In this document: one piece after another, positions 1 through 12,905 of the stretch
Numbering within the stretch: the first letter of the stretch is position 1
How the letters are laid out: each line of letters begins with the position of its first letter
Source of the DNA: Yponomeuta sedellus
Taxonomy: Eukaryota; Arthropoda; Insecta; Lepidoptera; Yponomeutidae
Direction: 5' to 3'
DNA: 64,000 nucleotides
Assembly (NCBI GenBank): GCA_934045075.1
Contig: OW203726.1
Span: 7,524,860 to 7,588,859 of the forward strand
Position numbers and translations under genes: made by a program
Notes under the pieces: model-generated
The model's database searches: none
Told to the model about the DNA's origin: nothing
What the model saw: only the letters and a program-made list of their open reading frames with translations

Positions 1-395
1 CACTGGTGTTTTACAGCTTTACATAGAGATAGTGAATACTTCATTGCACAACCAGAAAAGAAAGAGCTTTACCGAGCAGGTCGCAGCTCTTTCTGCTCTT
101 TCTCATGGCGTGTCAAATGGCAAGCCATCGTGATGAAAGGATTTGCCAATTAGATTGCTGTCCAGGGTGCGCCACACGTCCGGGTTAAGGGAGTACGTCA
201 TTCGGGGAGGCTCCTTTAATGCACCTACATCCTATGCGGGGTCGCAGCTAAAACAACCTACAGTTTCGATGGCCGGGTTTAGACCACATTAGAATTATTG
301 AGGCCCACCCCAGGATGTTGAGGACTCCAGGATGAATAGAAGATGTATGTAGGTATAGTCAAAAGGTAACATAAATAATAAAGAAATTGTTTCTT
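1..395. other. Unassigned sequence, probably intron of the RPGR-like gene
   Basis: No exon with RCC1-type coding potential is visible here. The stretch lies upstream of the first readable RPGR-like exon, so it is most likely intronic and holds repeat-derived DNA that I cannot classify. The last 12 bases (384-395) are the left target-site duplication of the SINE dimer that follows. Confidence 0.4.
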
Positions 396-787
396 ACACT
401 ATTTTTATTTTTAATGCACTAACCCGTGCTAAGGAACAAATTTAAAAACCTATTTAGAGGCTAAAAATTTCACCCATGCCGGGATTCGAACCCGCAACCT
501 CTGGCTATCCGTACCAGCGCTCTACCAATTGAGCCAATGGGCGACTCACGGCATCAGTGAAATTTCGAACCTCTTTACAATATTCTCTGTATTACGTACA
601 GGCAGGTTGCTTAAGTCAGATGTCGCTGCCTGTACGTAATACAGAGAATATTGTAAAGAGGTTCGAAATTTCACTGATGCCGTGAGTCGCCCATTGGCTC
701 AATTGGTAGAGCGCTGGTACGGATAGCCAGAGGTTGCGGGTTCGAATCCCGGCATGGGTGAAATTTTTAGCCTCTAAATAGGTTTTT
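396..787. mobile_element. tRNA-derived SINE, head-to-head inverted dimer
   Basis: The left half is a SINE on the minus strand (tail 396-440, tRNA-like head about 470-545, leader to 605). The right half is the same SINE on the plus strand (leader 626-690, head about 690-765, tail to 787). The arms are about 165 bp and nearly identical, around a 20-bp centre at 606-625. The head has a perfect RNA polymerase III B box (GGTTCGAATCC). The whole dimer is flanked by a 12-bp direct repeat, aaattgtttctt, at 384-395 and 788-799. It was therefore inserted as one unit, inside an intron of the RPGR-like gene. Confidence 0.88.
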
Positions 788-799
788 AAATTGTTTCTT

Positions 800-1303
800 T
801 CCAGAACAATACAACTTAATATTAATAAAGGAGGATAAATACTTAATAATAATAATAACAAAATACTTGAAACAGGCGTGTATGCCTAACGAGTAGTTAA
901 TGTTGATGAAGCAAAAGAGGTCTGTCAGAACTGTGGCAAGTGGCAAACCCTGCCTTGGACGTGTACCACATTACATAAATTTACATAAAGTAATGTAGCT
1001 ATAGATGCATTAGGATTCGGAACTGATTCTAGCTGTAAACCTCCCTCTATGGAAAATAACGCTAAAAACCTCACTGGAAGCTATATCAAGTTCAAGCTCG
1101 TTTATTGCGTCATGTGGTACAAAATAGGTTTTACATAAATAGTGGTCCTGGTCCTGAACATGAGGCCTGTAGGGTCACTGCAAATGTTATTACATAAGTA
1201 GGTTACGTATCAGAAAAGAAGTACTTCATTATTTTTAATATTATGTACCAACATAGAATATAAAAGGAATGTCATGTATTTATCAACTATTACTCCCTAC
1301 CAG
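800..1303 (+). other. Intron sequence with a LINE-tail fragment
   Basis: This is intronic DNA up to the splice acceptor AG at 1302-1303. Around 895-945 the plus strand reads VNVDEAKEVCQNCGKWQ, resembling the extreme C-terminus of LINE ORF2 proteins. Related fragments lie near 34640-34750 and 44455. Nothing else is recognised. Confidence 0.4.
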
Positions 1304-4119
1304 ATAGCGGACGCGTGTTCGTGTGCGGGTCCAACACGGAGGGACAGCTAGGACTTGGCGAGGACACACGCACTGCGCTCAAGTTTACAGAGCTCAAGTT
1401 CATGGAGAAGATAGCCTTCGTCGAGTGCGGTTACTACCACACCGTGTTTATCACAGGTGAGACCGACACGCCAAACCTCTAATTTCATTGCATTTCACGT
1501 ATTTCACTCTCATTTTACAGTTGCCGTAACTGTAAAAGTTTTTTATCTGTATCACTAGACATTCATCAACAAAATATTTACTTACGTACATTCAAGATTT
1601 TTTCAGCAATTCCTTCCTTCGAAAACCTTCAATTGTTTTCCAGCAAAAGGAGCAGTCTTCGTAACAGGCGACAATGAGGGGCAAAAACTTGGAACACGAA
1701 ACACCGCTCCGATAATCCACGCCCCGGAAGTCATACCTCTGGAGATCCCTATCAAAGACGCTTGCTGCGGTGCCAACCACACGTTTCTTCTCTCCATGGA
1801 CGAAAGCAAGATTTTGGCCTTTGGCTCCAATCAGAGTGGCCAACTAGGAATGCCCAAGGACGTGGAGACAGTGGTAGAGCCAACTGTTATAGACATGGAC
1901 AAGATGTTCGAAGGTTACCAGCTAAAGTTGGTGGCTTGCGGAGCGATGCACACAGCTTTCATCACAGGTAAGTTAATACTGCCGAAATTGCGACTTTTTT
2001 CTAGAAAGCTAACAGAAATTAAATTTTTAGTCATGCTAGGAATTATGCAAGTCGTAAATATTAAAATGCTTTGTCGCGACCTTCACCAATACGCACAACT
2101 CTATTTTTACGGCAACAAAACCTAAAAGCCTTTTAAATAATGACGCATTCCGATCATTATTACTTTTATCGCCACAATCCATCGACGTTTTCAAAGGACT
2201 GACGGCCAGTGTTACTCCAGGCGCCTTTGTTTCAACACGCAAATTGTAATCCTACTGTAATTTTCAGACACCGGTCTACTTTACACCTGTGGCGAGTCGC
2301 GACACGGCAAACTATGTTCAGAGGAAATCGACGACGCAAACAACGCTAACGACTCTTCCCCCAATCAATACTTACCGAAGCGGGTCACCTCTATGAATGG
2401 CTTTATCGTCGACAACGTGGCCTGCGGGGGCTGCCACACTTTGTTAACCGCAACAAAGGGCTCCAACGCGGACTTTACTAACAACGACTTCAGTGTCGTC
2501 GACGAGCACACGCGACAAATATCTCTGCCCGAACTCCCGCCTCTACAAAAGGTGCCTACCTCGGCCATGAGCAAAAACACTGAGCTTCCATTAACAGCAG
2601 ATGACGTCGCAAATTCAAACGTAGCCGAAACCACCAAAGAAATGAACGGAAACTCGCCAGCCGAGGAAAATGCATCTATCGATTCCCTCGAAGCCAACGT
2701 AAGCGGCTCCCACATAGTAAACATCAACGACCTTGAGAATGATAATGCAAGTATTCACGGCGTCCCGGAGTTAGGAGTTGACGCCGCATCCCCAATAGAG
2801 AAAACTGAAGTTATGGCCATAATCGACAGCATGGACACCGTAACAGAAAACGCAGTACAAAAACTCGAAGACGGAATGAATGAAATTAAAGATGCAGGTA
2901 AAGAAAAAATGGAAGCAATTGAAGATATTCTAAAGAAAACTACCGTGGCTGTTGATCCACGACACAAGTGCGAGGAGATACGAGCTCTTGATGTACCAGA
3001 CAAAATAACAAAAATAGCGAATTCTCCACCGCCCAAGAGTCCACTTTTACAGGAACTGCTAGAGGTTCCCGATCTCACTCAACTAACCCTAGACAGCGAT
3101 GATGGAACAAAGTCTGAAAATGAAACGATACCGTGCGCCTCCGATAAATCTAGTCCGCAAGCTGGGAAAACCAAAACGCAAGCTGTTCTCCCTATAGTAA
3201 GAAGCGACGACACTATAGACACTACAATCGACCAAGTGCACAACGAAGAGGGAGATGTAATCGCTCCAGAAAAAGGCAAACTCTCGCGGTTGTTCCAGTC
3301 CATCAGAGATAAAGAAAATTCGTGCATGGGCAAAGGAAAAGTAATTGAGGAAAATGTTCAAGGTATGCAGTTTAATATCGCAATAAAACATTTGGGGTTT
3401 CGTACATACCCTTTGTCCCTAATATACTCGGCCGACCAACTCGACTCCCGCTAAATAATAAAATTATTCTTTATTTTTAATGAAATAATTCCGTTGTGCG
3501 CGAGTCAAACTCTTGGCTGCTTTTATTAGGGTCCGCATCCAGAGTGACAACCCTTGTTACTAAGCCTACATTATAATTCAGTCTGACTTACGAAGGGCTT
3601 TTTTCTTGAACCATATTGGCCAGTTAAAATGTTCACGGAATGTGCTTGTTGGGCACATTCTGTGTTTTCTATTAAATCATAAAAAAATAATAAAAGTAGA
3701 GTATGATGGAGATGGCGTCCTATCAGAAACATGATTTCACAAGATGCTTGCCAGTATGTAAATGTTTTGAATACACGTTTTTAACTTATGCCGCTGAAAG
3801 TACCAGCTAAATATGCAGAGTATTTACGTATGTAGAGAACCTGCCGTATAAATCTTTCTATCTATTTGGAGTAGTAGAGTGTGCCTAAATTAGTACCTAC
3901 TTAGATAAATGCTCTTGGGTACCGATCTTAACAACATCTTATTCATTGATTTATCTCTCATCTCTCGACCATACCCGATAATGTTTTGAATTTTCATAAT
4001 TTTCAGAGACCGTGAAGAAAGGCATCACTTCTGCAGAGGAGACAGTTACCAAAATAGAAGAAACTATTGAAACCGAAATTAGAAATCAGACAAATTCGCG
4101 AACATGTGTTATATTGTAA
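1304..4119 (+). CDS. RPGR: RPGR-like RCC1-repeat protein (5' end missing)
   Basis: Four exons can be joined in frame: 1304-1456, 1644-1967, 2268-3362 and 4007-4119, all with AG acceptors and GT donors. They encode four RCC1 propeller repeats (CGSNTEGQLGLG, VTGDNEGQKLG, FGSNQSGQLG, CGESRHGKLC), each followed by an ACG.H/ECGYYHT-type segment. A seven-bladed propeller is expected, so about three blades lie upstream of the window. A polar, Asp/Glu/Ser/Thr-rich, probably disordered tail of about 300 residues follows. The last exon adds a Glu-rich stretch ending in CVIL, a CaaX box whose final Leu predicts geranylgeranylation. Vertebrate RPGR has this same layout (RCC1 propeller, acidic tail, CaaL end) and acts at the ciliary transition zone through PDE6D and RPGRIP1. 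Whether the moth protein is ciliary is inference. A poly(A) signal lies at 4160-4165. A shorter ending by intron retention is described separately. Confidence 0.85.
3363..3454 (+). CDS. RPGR: Alternative intron-retained C-terminus of the RPGR-like gene
   Basis: If the donor at 3363 is not used, the frame of exon 2268-3362 continues for 30 more codons and stops at 3452-3454. An AATAAA signal overlaps almost immediately at 3457-3462. This would give a complete transcript whose product ends in ADQLDSR and lacks the CVIL prenylation box. The donor (AAG/GTATGC) is usable, so both forms are possible. No transcript data were available, so this is a prediction. Confidence 0.45.
3457..3462 (+). promoter_or_regulatory. 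Candidate internal poly(A) signal AATAAA
   Basis: AATAAA lies two bases after the stop codon of the intron-retained RPGR-like reading frame. It would allow transcript ends before the CaaX-encoding exon. Confidence 0.4.
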
Positions 4120-4159
4120 GGCCTTAATGTTCTTCTTATACCAGTTATTAGATTTTATT

Positions 4160-4165
4160 AATAAA
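4160..4165 (+). promoter_or_regulatory. Poly(A) signal of the RPGR-like gene
   Basis: AATAAA lies 41 bases after the stop codon at 4117-4119, the expected position for the 3' end of the spliced form. Confidence 0.65.
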
Positions 4166-5280
4166 GTTTTTATCACTAACCCAACTTTTTGGTGACAATC
4201 AATATATTTAGTCAGTACCTACACAGTGTATCAAAATCCCCTCATCTTTTAGTAAGGAGTTTAAGTAGGAGTTTCAACCTTTTACTATGAGAGATCTATT
4301 GGTACTTCGATTTTGTCATATTAATTCAGCCGTCTATTATCATCAACGTCTATCAACATCTATTATCATCTGCAGGGCAGTCTGTAATCTTAATCACCAC
4401 GCATGTCCACCAAGAATTAGGGATTTCAAACGTTCAGGATGTGAACACCTCAGACCCTCAGGCATCCATCATACTAATCTATGAACTCCCTTAAAAGAAG
4501 CTGCCGTTCTACGGCTCCGCTGCCCCCGATTTTTACGGTTTTACATAGTTATGATTTAAACATAAAAAGGTGAGTATTGAAGTGAAGGTGGAAAAATTCT
4601 ATATTTTAAAATAACTCTTCAATCATATCATATGGCATATGTCAGAGAGAAGTATGAATAAGACCAATCATCTTCAGGATCGTGGTCACGTCTAATTAAT
4701 ATTTAGAACAGATATACTCGTAGATGAAATCTTCCATGATCTCTGGATCATGAAACTGCCTATCCTAATTCTAGAAAGTGGAGACTGTTCTACACGAAAT
4801 TTTGGCACCTTCAATACAAAATGGCGGCTCGCGTCTCAACCAAAGGCTCGATAGATTTTTACTGCGACCCCACACCAGCTAGGAGGGGAGCACAAGGTGA
4901 AGATAAAAAAATATCCCACTATCGGAAAACGGCATCTCGTTAACGCGGTGAAATAAAGCGGTGATGGCGCTAGGCGATAACGGGATACAACTTTTATCGA
5001 GACGTGCTCGCCTAGCTGATCAACAAACATTAATCATATCAAAGAGTATATAACCAATCATATTGCAGAGGGATTATTGCCCAGTTTTTTTTTCTTTCTC
5101 ATTTCTTCCACTTTGACAAGTGGTTGCGATGTGATGCTTTGTTTTACAGTCATTTTATAGTCGTAGGTACTTGAACAACAATTAAATCGGCGAATAGTCA
5201 AGTTGCGAGTTCAATCATTCCGAGAAAAGGTAAGGTGATAATGATAAAACACCCTAATAAATAATGTAGAGATTTATAAT
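4166..5280. repeat. Convergent intergenic spacer with a MITE-like repeat
   Basis: This is the spacer between the 3' ends of the RPGR-like gene (+) and eIF4E (-). About 4875-5010 matches 42078-42200 (shared words include 'ccagctagg', 'aagataaaa', 'atggcgctag.cgataa.gggatacaac'). It is therefore a dispersed non-autonomous element. No gene is seen in the rest. Confidence 0.5.
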
Positions 5281-5289
5281 TAAAGACGC

Positions 5290-5295
5290 TTTATT
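5290..5295 (-). promoter_or_regulatory. Poly(A) signal of eIF4E
   Basis: TTTATT on the plus strand is AATAAA on the minus strand, about 625 bases downstream of the eIF4E stop. It implies a 3' UTR of about 0.6 kb (5919 down to about 5270). Confidence 0.5.
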
Positions 5296-5918
5296 TTAGT
5301 AGATATTTTTCATGAAATACCAAAATATTCTTCGACTTAGTGGACACAACAGCACAATTTGAACATTATTCATGCAGAGTGCCAGAACAAGAGTTTTAAT
5401 TTTATAATGTATACAGACAGCATAATGGGAAAAAAAATATTTTGTGTTACAATAATAATAATTATAAATCAAGCAAAATGGAATAGGTATTGCATTCCAG
5501 TACCAACAGTAGTATTACTTGGGAGATTATTATTATGAATTTTGGGTCCTATAACAAGGTCGAAGGCAAAAGCCTCGGTATAAGTAAATACAAACTTACA
5601 TCTATGTGACCATAACAACAAACACCATACTCAAGCACAGCTTTAGTCAGACTCAGACTTTAAGTTTTAGAAGGAATTGTCCACAGACAATTACAAAGCA
5701 AGATGTTGAAAGATAAAACTCTTATTTCAAGACAAACATCAACCTAAAGAATACTACTTCTGTGAAATAAAACTTTAAATAACTATAATTTACGTGTTGG
5801 AAGTGCGTGCGACAACTGTCAATTATCCTAACTATTCACTCACACCGAGTTTCTTATTGTAAAAGAAAGTTGTCCACAAACACTTTTAACACAATGAGTG
5901 CGTAATAGTTTTATGAAA

Positions 5919-8900
5919 CTAGACAGTGTATAGATTCTTAGTAGCAGAACTGTGCTTGACCATGGTGTCACGGTGCACCTGGAATCCGATCTTGCCGTGA
6001 ATACCGAGCTGTTCCTTCAACTTCCTGCCAATTTCCAGGTTCCCTTGTTGTTTTGACGCATCGGCTGTCCAGATACCTAAGAACAACAGAAACATCACAG
6101 GTATGGCAAAAATGTTCCAATCAGAGACTACTTGCTGATTTGGCTTTTCTTCAATGAAAATATAAGGGTCCTTAATAGTGTTAGCACACTAGATACACAC
6201 TCGGTTTTTTTAAGTAGCCTCCTTGATTGTGTCCTAGTGGGCAAAGGCCTCTCCCACTTCAGTTCAATTTTCAGTTCAGGACCACCCCAGACCACTCTGG
6301 TAGATATTGATGTAGGTCAAAATCATCTCAGTCATGAAATAATTTTAATTAATTAGTTAGCTTCTCATTGTTTTTTGTTGTTGGTTCTATTGTAATTAAT
6401 TGATTAAAAACTTAAATATTTTTTGGTCTTTTTATATAAACTCTAGGTGACCCAGCGAACTTCGTACCGCCTAACAGTCAATTCTTTTTTTTTCTCTCTC
6501 CATAATCTCCGTACTTCAAGGAATATTTTTAAAAAAGAATTAGCGAAATCGGTTCAGCTGTTCTCGACATTTGCGCTTAACAACACATTCAGCGAATCAT
6601 TTTTATGTTATAAATGGTGGTCACCTTTTTTCCTTATCTCCAACACATAATGTTCATCTATCAACGTTTTGGAGTATTATAAGGAGTTTATTATCGTTTT
6701 ATTTTTATAAATAAGACCATCTGAGTTCTTGATAGTAGAATAAATAAAATTAAAGTAGTTACAAGGTACAATCCGCTATTTGACTCTCTTTTCAAGTAAG
6801 TCTTAAACGGTAAATAACTCTTCCATTAGACCAAAAAATATTTTTTAAGGACCTAACAGCAACATAAAAAGATATTTTAAAACTTTATTTTCTTACAGCC
6901 AAAAACGCGGTCAGCCATTTTTGTCTATGGTTTGAAGTCCAAAAAATTGTAAACAAAGTTTGACATTCAATTTTCTGTAAGTGATCTCTGAGCATAGTGA
7001 AATAACAACAACGCAACCATGATTTCATCGAATTTACATCCAAAATATACCAATTATCATTATTGCATTGTTCGAGAATGAAAAAACACGCCAATAAAGA
7101 CCCCCGGGAAGTTGTGGATTCGTGTACCCAGTGAAATTAACATTCGAAAAACTTGGCTCAAACTTGCCAAAAGAGACCCCAACTCTTTATTGAAACTCGG
7201 GTGTATTTATGTGAAGATCACTTTGATGTAAGTCCTATAATAATCAACGTCCACTGGCTCTGGCTGAAAGATGTTTGTTTACATACTTTAGATGGTTTCA
7301 AGGTGGCGGATAGCGTTTTCGCCGTTACGAATTAAACGAGGAAAAATTTTTTTTACTTTGCAAATTTTGCAGCCATCCTGCATACTAACTTAGCATAATC
7401 AATACATTTCGGTTTCTTACGTTAAATACTATAGGAAATATTCATCGCGTCAAATTTGATACGTGTCAAATAGCGGATTGAAAGAGTTACCGAGTGAAAA
7501 AGAAACGAATACAGCAATTATATTATAATAGAAGAAATACATACCAATCTTATCCAGCTTTGGTCGAACATTCACAACAGCTCCGCAGATTTCATCAGCA
7601 TGATCAAAGTTTTCGCCAATAAGTAGAAGGACCTGTAATTAAAAAAATAATTATTGAATTATTAGTTAAGCAGTTCCATTGGTAGCATATATAATAAATA
7701 AATAATAATAAAAATAGCCTTTATTTCTCTGACAATTGTTATTACCTAAGATTAAATCATATTTCAATTAAATTATTACTTTAAATTAAATTGACTTTTA
7801 TTTGATTATGACATGCACTTGATAAGATAGGAATATTGGTTGAATTTATTATTTGATTCGATTAATTAATTATCCAATTTCAATGTCAGGTTGTCTTCCG
7901 ACATAGGCCTCCTCTAGGGCTTTCCACTTTTCTCTGTCTCTGGCTATGGATCTCCATCCTTTGGGTAAGTCGTCTTCCCATCTCTTTATAGGTCTTCCTC
8001 TATTTCTCTTTCCTTCTCTTGGGTACCATTCGGTTACTTCTCTTGTCCATTTATCTGTCTGTTCTCTCATTAAATGCCCTGTCCATCTAAACTTCAGCTG
8101 CTTTATTTTCGTCGTGACATCTACAACTTTTGTTATATTTCTTATTTTTTCTAATGACCATTTATCTTTAAGTTTTATATTTAACATGCTTCTTTCCATA
8201 TTTTGTTGGCAAACTTTGATTTTTTGAAGGAGTTCCTTTGTCAGTGACCAAGTTTGGCAGGCATATGTCAGACATGGCAGAACACAGATATTATATACTT
8301 ATTATATACTCTGGTTTTCTCTGAGATTGGTATGTCTTGGTATTGGTAGCATATGGCTGCTGTCAATACCAGGGTTGATATGAGATAAATACCTATTAAT
8401 TTTTGTCACATATTTAACAAACATGACAAAAATAACGAAAGAAATGGATTTTAGAAAGACTTTCTGATAATTTTAATATGTTTAGTTTAATATTTTTGCT
8501 GTCACTTAGCTGTCAGATGCACATTAGGCTCTGAAGAAATAGTCTTATTTTATTGTGATAAACAGTAAATTCCTGTGCAAAAACATAGTGAAAGTGTAGC
8601 GCAAGCTTAGTAGACACTGTGTGAATGTTATCCAAATAAATTATTCGTGTAAACAGTTAAAAACAGGCAAAAACTAAAAGCACCTAAAAAGTTTTTTGGA
8701 CACTACCTTCAACTTAAAAAAATTGTTATTGGTCACTCTATCTTTCTTAAATGTTGCTATACACAACAAAATAAATTCCCCAAAAGATGCTAAGGACTGC
8801 ACGGATGTGGGCACCCAGGCATCTGTGGCAGTAAATACTACTGGACCAAAAAGATTTGTTCAGCAAGCATTCCATCCCAGCTTATTTGTGAGTAAAGCAA

Positions 8901-11900
8901 AAACTGTATCCCAAGCACAAATGGAAACAGCCTCTACATCTCCAAGCCCACAGATTGAAAAGGAACAGGAGGAAATCGCTCAGGGTGCTAGTACACCTTG
9001 CCCTCCAGAATGGCAGCGGATTCCTACAACAAGAAATAACAAACGAAAAAAGATTTCAGACACACCCTCTCCAGAAATCGCAGAAACTTCTAACAGATAC
9101 AATGGCTTACAAGTGGACCAACAAATAGATGATGTTAATCAAATAAAGGAAAAACTTCCCAGCAAGCCACCCCCAATTATGCTGTATGGAATTGAAGACG
9201 TAAACAAATTGTCAAAACTCCTAGAAACTGTAGCTGGCAGGAATGATTTTACATACAAGTTAGTAAACAGAAACCAACTACGAATTAGCAGTGTCAACTT
9301 GGAAGCATATAAGAAAATCATCTCCATAGTACGAGAAAATAACCTAGTGGGTCACACATTTAACCAAAAGGATCAACGATGCTTCAGATTGGTCATTAAA
9401 AATCTACATCATACTACGCCGCACTCAGCAATACAAGAAGAATTTGAGAAAACTGGCAATCGGATCTTTGGAGAAATAATCAATGTAAAATATGGCCCAG
9501 ACAAAAAACCGACATCAACATTCTTTGTGAATCTCTATCAAAGTCCAAATAACAAAGAAGCGAAATGTATAAAATACATCTATCACCAATCTGTCACTAT
9601 AGAAGATCCTAAGAAAAGAAATACCATCCCACAGTGCCAGAGATGTCAACAGTATGGACACTCAAAAAACTACTGTATGCGGCCATATCGCTGCGTAAAG
9701 TGTGCCGAATCACACAAAACATCGGAATGCCCAAAGAAAGACCGCAACACACCAGCAAAATGTGCCCTCTGTGATGGATCCCATCCCGCCAACTACAAGG
9801 GATGTGAAGTCTATAGAGAAATTCTAGCTCGAAGAACCTCCAAACAGAGAGTAACAAAGCCTAAAGATATAAATAACATCCAAAGGACTGCAAGTGATGC
9901 CCACACCTGGCCTGCGCTTGGAACAAAAGAGAATCCTTGGAAAATACCTGTAAAAGAAAACGAAGATACCTTACACCAAGCCAATCCTGAGCCAACTACT
10001 GGACTCTCTACTCTGGAACAAATACTTATTAAACAAAACGAAAAATTTGACATTGTCCTACAACAAATGAGTACTCTCATGAACCTGGTCACCACGCTCC
10101 TCACTAAACTTTCAAAATAGCTCTCAGGATAGCGGCTTGGAACATCAATGGAATGGTACCAAACAAATCTGAGCTAGAATTACTTATTGGAACCTACAGA
10201 CTCGACGCTGTATTGATATCAGAGGCACATTGTACTGAAAGGAACAGCGTGAAAATTCAAGGGTGTGACGTCTACACCACTTACCATCCAGATGGAACTG
10301 GCCACGCAGGCACAGCGATCGTGATCCGAAAGTCCATCAAACATCATCTGCTACCTGAGTACAAGACAGAGCAAATACAAGCGACATCCATTGCCGTGGA
10401 AGATAAATGTGGATACTTCAGCTTATCAGCTGTCTACTGTCCGCCGAAGCATAAAATTGATTCCGAAACATTCTCCCATTTCTTTCTTAAACTTGGAGGT
10501 CGATTCATTGCGGGCGGAGATTGGAATGCGAAACACACGCACTGGGGATCTAGACTTATAACAACCCGAGGAAGACAGCTCAAATCCAGTATAGACTGTA
10601 ACCATCTATTAACCATATCTACCTCTGAGCCTACGCACTGGCCATCAGATCCCAAAAAGATTCCCGATTTGCTGGACTTCTATGTTGTTAAGGGCCTATC
10701 GAGACACTACTTCAAACCGGAATCTTGTCTGGATAGCTGTACAGACCATACTCCAGTTATACTTACAGTAAGCACATACATTATTGAAATCGAAAAGCCC
10801 CAAACACTATATAATCGTTTCACCGACTGGAACTCATTCCGAGATGTGCTCGAGCAAAAAGTCACACTAAATCTTAAACTTAAATCGGATGAAGATCTTG
10901 ATATGGCAGTGAAACTAATAACTAACTTGATACAAGAAGCCTGTTGGAAGACTACCCCCGATATGAAAACGAAAAAGCAATTTGCTAACCAACCCCTGGA
11001 AATACGTTATAAAATCCAAGAGAAACGCAGACTGCGGCGAGTATGGCACCTGAGTCGACATCCCGTAGATAAGGCAGCCCTTAACAAGGCAATTGTAGAG
11101 TTAAAAGACCTAATAAAGAAAGCTAATGAGGCGACTATGGAACATAAACTACAATCCCTCACTGCTACTAAATCCACAAACTACTCCTTGTGGAAATTCA
11201 CCAGTGATGTTAATAGACCGCAAAATACAAAGCCGCCAATCAGGCTCCCTGGAAATGGGTGGGCCCGAACAAACCAAGAGAAAGTTGACATCTTTGCCGA
11301 TCATCTTTCGAAAGTGTTCGCCCCAAACGACAGTGGCGATACAACGTTTGAAAAGTTTGTTGAATCAAATCTGAACCAGGACCTGCAACTTGAGTTGCCG
11401 CTGAAGCCAGTATCTCCACAAGAACTTCAGCGACTCGTTAGGCTTCTTGAGAACAGAAAAGCACCAGGGTTTGACGGTATCACTAAAGAAGTACTCAAGG
11501 AACTTCCACGCAAAGGGATAATGTTTATAACTATTCTGTTCAATGCTATACTCAGAATACAATACTATCCATCCCTATGGAAAGTATCACAAATTGTAAT
11601 GACGCATAAATTTGGAAAACCTCCCCATGAAGTTACATCATACAGGCCGATAAGCTTGCTGCCAACAATGTCGAAACTCTTCGAGAAAGTCTTACTTTGT
11701 AGAATGAAACCAATCTTAGAAAAACACAACATCATACCTGCCCACCAGTTCGGCTTTCGAGAGAAACATGGTACTGTAGAACAAGCTCACAGAGTATACG
11801 AACGTGTGCGAAAGAGTATTGAAGAGAAAGAATATTGCTCATCAGCATTTCTTGACATCCAGCAGGCCTTCGACAAAGTGTGGCACAACGGATTACTGTA

Positions 11901-12905
11901 CAAAATAAAACAAACGCTTCCCCACAGCTTCTTCCTCGTTTTAAAAACATACCTATCGGAGAGATTGTTCCAAGTAAAAGAGGATAATTACACCTCCAAA
12001 TTTTACAAAATTAAGGCTGGAGTGCCACAGGGATCTGTTCTGGGACCCATCCTCTACACATTATACACCTATGACTTACCAGAGACAAGAGGAACTACGA
12101 CAGCTACTTTCGCAGATGACACTGCTGTTCTTGCTTCTAGCCAAGACCCGACAACTGCATCAGAGATACTACAGCAAGGGCTATGTGAAATAAATGGTTG
12201 GCTGGAAAAATGGAGGATAAAGGCGAGTGCTACCAAGTCAGTGCATGTGACCTTCACTCTCAAACGTGGCGATTGCCCGCCTGTAAAACTTGGTGACAAT
12301 ACACTACCGCATAGTGAGCACGTGAGGTATCTTGGCCTACACCTTGATCGACGTCTAACCTGGAAAAATCACATCAAAGCAAAAAGGGATGAGCTATGCA
12401 TAAAATATAAAAAATTATATTGGATGCTAGGACGAAATTCACGTCTGTCAATCGACAACAAACTTCTCCTCTATAAAGTTGCACTGAAACCAACCTGGAT
12501 GTATGGTATAGAACTGTGGGGCAGTGCGAGCGAGTCCCACATCAATACATTGCAACGCCTACAAAACAAAATCTTGCGAGACATTGCGAATGTACCATGG
12601 TACATAACCAATAAAGAAATACACGAACAACTTGGAATAAACACTGTAAAAGAGGAGATCCGAATTACAGCAGAAAAGTACAAGAGCCGTTTGATGTGCC
12701 ATCCAAATATACTGGCGCAACAACTAATATCATTGGATTACCAGAGAAGGCTAAAGCGATACAGCATACAAGATCTAGACTGCAGATATTGACAGCAGCT
12801 TAAATATGAGGAGATGCTCTCAGTGGAGAACACGCTCGACAAAACAGATACAGACAACAAATCTGATCATAGTCCGAGGACTGATTGCAGATCTAAATAG
12901 AAAAG

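Noticed and set aside
690..765. tRNA gene on the plus strand (and similar sequences near 16850, 32981, 43305, 38080)
   Set aside because: A and B boxes are present but the anticodon loops lack T33 or the stems pair poorly, and each is part of a repeated unit with a tail and target duplications. They are SINEs.
12069..12299. Minus-strand frames across the LINE ORF2 (and 21472-24090 across the second LINE)
   Set aside because: They are shadows of the plus-strand reverse-transcriptase frames.
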